Shown here piece by piece: positions 6,864 through 8,780 of a stretch of DNA of 8,780 bases. Origin of the DNA: Reyranella sp. (lineage in GTDB: Bacteria > Pseudomonadota > Alphaproteobacteria > Reyranellales > Reyranellaceae). The position numbers and the translations under genes were made by a program. Under the pieces are notes generated by a model. That model did no database searches and was not told the origin of the DNA. It saw only the letters and a list, made by a program, of their open reading frames with translations. Position 1 is the first letter of the stretch; each line of letters starts with the position of its first letter. The stretch covers positions 1-8,780 of the forward strand of contig SCVT01000177.1 of NCBI GenBank assembly GCA_004296815.1. The letters are read 5' to 3'.

Positions 6864-8078
6864 TCAGTCGCCCGCCACGTCGCGGGCACCCGGCGTGCGC
6901 GCCCGGAACTCCTCGGGCGCCTCGCGGCCGGCGTCGGTGAAGGCCTTCTTCACCGCCGCCACGTTGGGGCCGAAGATGCCCTTGCGGTTGTCCTTGGCCC
7001 ACTGGTTCGAGTTGACGATCGTGTCCAGCGAGCCCTGGAAGCGCGGCATCACGTAGCGCGCGAAGAGCTCATAGGACCGCATCGTCTGCTCGCGTGTCGC
7101 CCATTCGTGGGCGCGGAACAGCACGCCGCCGAAGCCGCCGTTCGAATAGCCCAGCAGCCGCTCGATACCCTTGGCGACCGTGTCGGGGCTGCCGACCAGC
7201 GTGGTGCCCATCTTCACACCGTCGCGCAGCGGATCGTCGGCGCGGCCCGGCGGACGGCCGAGCGTGTCCTCGAAATAGGTCACGGTCTCGTTGCGCTCGC
7301 CCTTGTAGACCTCGCGCAGCGCCTGCTCGTCGTCCTCCGCGACGTGCGCGTTGACGACGACGCGCCACTTGGAGCGATCGGCCTTGTGGCCGTGCTTGGC
7401 CGCGGTCTCCTCGTAGATGCCCCACTGCTTGCCGAGCATCTCCGGGCCGCCCGGGATGCCGGCGCCAATCGACAGCACGCCGAGCCCGTGCTTGCCGGCA
7501 GCGATCATGCCCGATGGCGTGATGGTGCTGGCACAGGCGATCGGGAAATGCGGATAGCTATAGGGCGCGAGGTGCAGGCGCGCTTCCTTGAGCTCGAACC
7601 AGTCGGTCTTCATCGTGACCGGCTCCTCGCATTTCAGCAGCGCCATGATGGCGGCCAGGGATTCTTCCATGCGCGGCCGCTGGGTCGACGGCTCGATGCC
7701 CATCATGTAGGCGTCGGACGGCAGCGCGCCCGGGCCGCAGCCGAGCATCGTCCTTCCACGAGACATGTGGTCGAGCTGCACGAAGCGGTTCGCGACCATC
7801 AGCGGATGGTGATACGGCAGGCTCGTCACGCCGGAGCCCAGCCGGATGTAGCGCGTGCGCTCGATGGCGGCGCCGATGAACACTTCCGGCGAAGCGATCG
7901 TCTCCCAGCCGGCAGAGTGATGCTCGCCGATCCAGGCTTCGTCGTAGCCCAGCTCGTCGATCCACTCGATCAGCTCCATGTCGCGGGCCATGCCGAGCGT
8001 CGGGTTCTCGCCGATGCGATGGAACGGCGCCAGGAAAATGCCGAAGGTGAGGCCCTTGTGATTGCCGGTCTGTGCCAT
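6864..8078 (-). CDS. LLM-class flavin-dependent monooxygenase (bacterial luciferase-like)
   Basis: The 404-aa product is a TIM-barrel luciferase-like monooxygenase. It starts with GLTFGIFLAPFH and has GYDEAWIGEHHSAGWE with Glu52-His53-His54, RLGSGVTSLPYHHPLMVANRFVQLDHMSRGR (79 onward), GCGPGALPSDAYMMGI and TQRPRMEES. A C-terminal section contains VGSPDTVAKGIERLLGYSNGGFGGVL. These enzymes use reduced FMN from a separate reductase and O2 to oxidise substrates such as alkanals, terpenes or cyclic ketones. The sequence pattern brings to mind limonene-monooxygenase-type members, but that assignment is from memory of the family. No flavin reductase gene is in the window. The ATG at 8078 is preceded by a modest GGGGA box 5 nt upstream; the reading frame open further upstream is antisense to the CaiB-type gene and has no family similarity. 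The last roughly 30 residues (TDAGREAPEEFRARTPGARDVAGD) look like a flexible tail. Confidence 0.93.
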   Translation of the reverse strand: MAQTGNHKGLTFGIFLAPFHRIGENPTLGMARDMELIEWIDELGYDEAWIGEHHSAGWETIASPEVFIGAAIERTRYIRLGSGVTSLPYHHPLMVANRFVQLDHMSRGRTMLGCGPGALPSDAYMMGIEPSTQRPRMEESLAAIMALLKCEEPVTMKTDWFELKEARLHLAPYSYPHFPIACASTITPSGMIAAGKHGLGVLSIGAGIPGGPEMLGKQWGIYEETAAKHGHKADRSKWRVVVNAHVAEDDEQALREVYKGERNETVTYFEDTLGRPPGRADDPLRDGVKMGTTLVGSPDTVAKGIERLLGYSNGGFGGVLFRAHEWATREQTMRSYELFARYVMPRFQGSLDTIVNSNQWAKDNRKGIFGPNVAAVKKAFTDAGREAPEEFRARTPGARDVAGD

Positions 8079-8138
8079 GAGATCCCCGCGAAATTCGGTA
8101 TTGGACCGGCACCGTAGCACACGCCACGATGTGCGGAG
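8079..8138. promoter_or_regulatory. Divergent intergenic region between LLM and CaiB-type genes
   Basis: Only 60 nt separate the two divergent starts, so both promoters must overlap here or extend into the genes. A TTGGAC hexamer at 8101-8106 resembles a plus-strand -35 box, but the expected -10 position (about 8124) has no AT-rich match. No clear operator repeat was seen. Shared control of the two genes is plausible from the spacing alone. Confidence 0.3.
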
Positions 8139-8780
8139 ATGAGCGAAAAGACAGACCTGCCGCTGTCGCGTTTCACGGTCGTCGAGGTGAACGACGCCGA
8201 CGTTCCGCAATGCCTGCGGCTTGCGACATCGCTCGCAGGCAAGATCGCGGCGGACCTCGGCGCCACCCTGCTGAAGGTCGAGCCGCCGGGAGGCGATCCC
8301 GTGCGCCGCGCCGCGCCGCTCCTGCCGCAGGGCGAAAGCGCGCTGTTCCAGTTCCTCAATACGTCGAAGCGCTCGCTCGTCCTCGATCTCGCGGATGCCA
8401 AGGGCCGTGCCGCCCTCGCCGAGCTTGTCGCCAAGGCCGACGCCGTCCTGTTCGAGGAACCGGTCTCGGTCGCCGCGACCCTGCGGGGAGTCCGCGCGAC
8501 GCCGATCGAGATCGCGGCCTTCCCCGTGGAGATGAACGCGGCCGCCCGTCCCGTCAGCGAACTCGCGATCCAGGCGCTGGGCGGCCTGATGCATATGGTG
8601 GGCGAGCCCGAGCGCAAGCCGCTGAAGCTCGGCGGCCACCAGGCCTCGTACGCTGCGGGCCTCACCGCCTTCACCGGCCTTGCCGCGGCCCTCGCCGCGC
8701 GCGATGCAGGCCGCACGCCGCTGTCGGTGCGAGTGTCACTGGCCGAGGTGATGCAGTGGGTGAACTGGAAGGCGGCGTCC
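8139..8780 (+). CDS. CaiB/BaiF-family CoA-transferase homologue, N-terminal part
   Basis: The ATG at 8139 opens 214 codons that run off the right edge. The start was read directly from the sequence. The product shows class III CoA-transferase features: SLAGKIAADLGATLLKVEPPGGDPVRR (31-57), FLNTSKRSLVLDLADAKGR (72-90), ELAIQALGGLMHMVGEPE (141-158) and KLGGHQASYAAGLTAF (163-178). The family moves CoA between carboxylic acids through an Asp-bound acyl intermediate (Asp169 in formyl-CoA transferase). Here the aligned position in GGHQASYAAG is Ser170, so classical chemistry is doubtful. The segment usually reading ADVLIENFRPG is also diverged (ADAVLFEEPVS). GGAG directly abuts the ATG, too close for a normal ribosome binding site. 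Since CaiB-type proteins can be about 400 aa or double length, a second intact domain may lie beyond the edge. Membership is firm; activity is uncertain. Confidence 0.85.
   Translation, partial: MSEKTDLPLSRFTVVEVNDADVPQCLRLATSLAGKIAADLGATLLKVEPPGGDPVRRAAPLLPQGESALFQFLNTSKRSLVLDLADAKGRAALAELVAKADAVLFEEPVSVAATLRGVRATPIEIAAFPVEMNAAARPVSELAIQALGGLMHMVGEPERKPLKLGGHQASYAAGLTAFTGLAAALAARDAGRTPLSVRVSLAEVMQWVNWKAAS

Noticed and set aside
592..8101. 9-mer ATACCGAAT near two gene starts (592-600 on plus, and on minus at 8093-8101) as a shared operator
   Set aside because: A 9-base match is expected by chance many times in a window this size, its orientation relative to the genes differs, and the surrounding bases do not match.
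7107..8117. 336-codon plus-strand frame opposite the LLM gene
   Set aside because: Antisense shadow with the His/Arg/Ala-rich composition typical of mirrored GC-rich genes.
8079..8639. N-terminal extension of the LLM monooxygenase by 187 codons
   Set aside because: It is antisense to the CaiB-type gene and shows no domain; the LLM family starts at the MAQTGNHKGLTFG segment.

Overview
The window is a high-GC stretch of bacterial chromosome with tightly packed genes. G/C-rich third codon positions produce long spurious ORFs opposite nearly every real gene. The gene families point to an alphaproteobacterium of soil or water (Reyranella-, Bradyrhizobium- or Rhodospirillales-like). That placement is inferred from gene content and codon bias, not measured. 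I see no rRNA, tRNA, CRISPR array, insertion sequence or phage gene.

Layout from left to right. (1) 1-593, minus: N-terminal third of a hydantoinase B/oxoprolinase (HyuB-type) subunit, cut by the window edge. (2) 673-3009, plus: a molybdenum hydroxylase large subunit (CoxL-like, form-II AYRGAGR signature), followed with overlap by (3) a compact MhpA-like FAD monooxygenase ending at 4352. (4, 5) On the minus strand, a thiolase-like protein (5921-4749) and a Zn-ribbon/OB-fold DUF35 protein (4744-4349) form a clear two-gene operon. (6) 6048-6860, plus: a metallo-beta-lactamase-fold hydrolase with a signal peptide. (7) 8078-6864, minus: a luciferase-like (LLM) flavin monooxygenase. (8) 8139-8780, plus: the N-terminal part of a CaiB/BaiF-family CoA-transferase homologue, cut by the right edge.

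The genes alternate between divergent and convergent units. There are three divergent intergenic gaps (79, 126 and 60 nt) where promoters must lie. There are two convergent junctions with essentially no space, one sharing stop codons inside CCTAGG and one with 3 nt between stops. This is therefore not one operon but a patchwork of small catabolic units.

Together the families suggest breakdown of a cyclic, terpenoid, aromatic or amide-containing organic compound: ring or side-chain hydroxylation (Mo hydroxylase, FAD monooxygenase, LLM monooxygenase), ring or amide/lactone opening (hydantoinase-type enzyme, MBL hydrolase), CoA activation (CaiB type), and carbon-carbon cleavage of a CoA ester (thiolase-like/DUF35). 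The substrate cannot be read from the sequence, and no single shared pathway is proven. The most notable details are a CoxL-type subunit without its usual FAD and iron-sulfur partner genes, a thiolase-like protein with Ser where the nucleophilic Cys is expected, and a CaiB-type protein with Ser at the catalytic Asp position.
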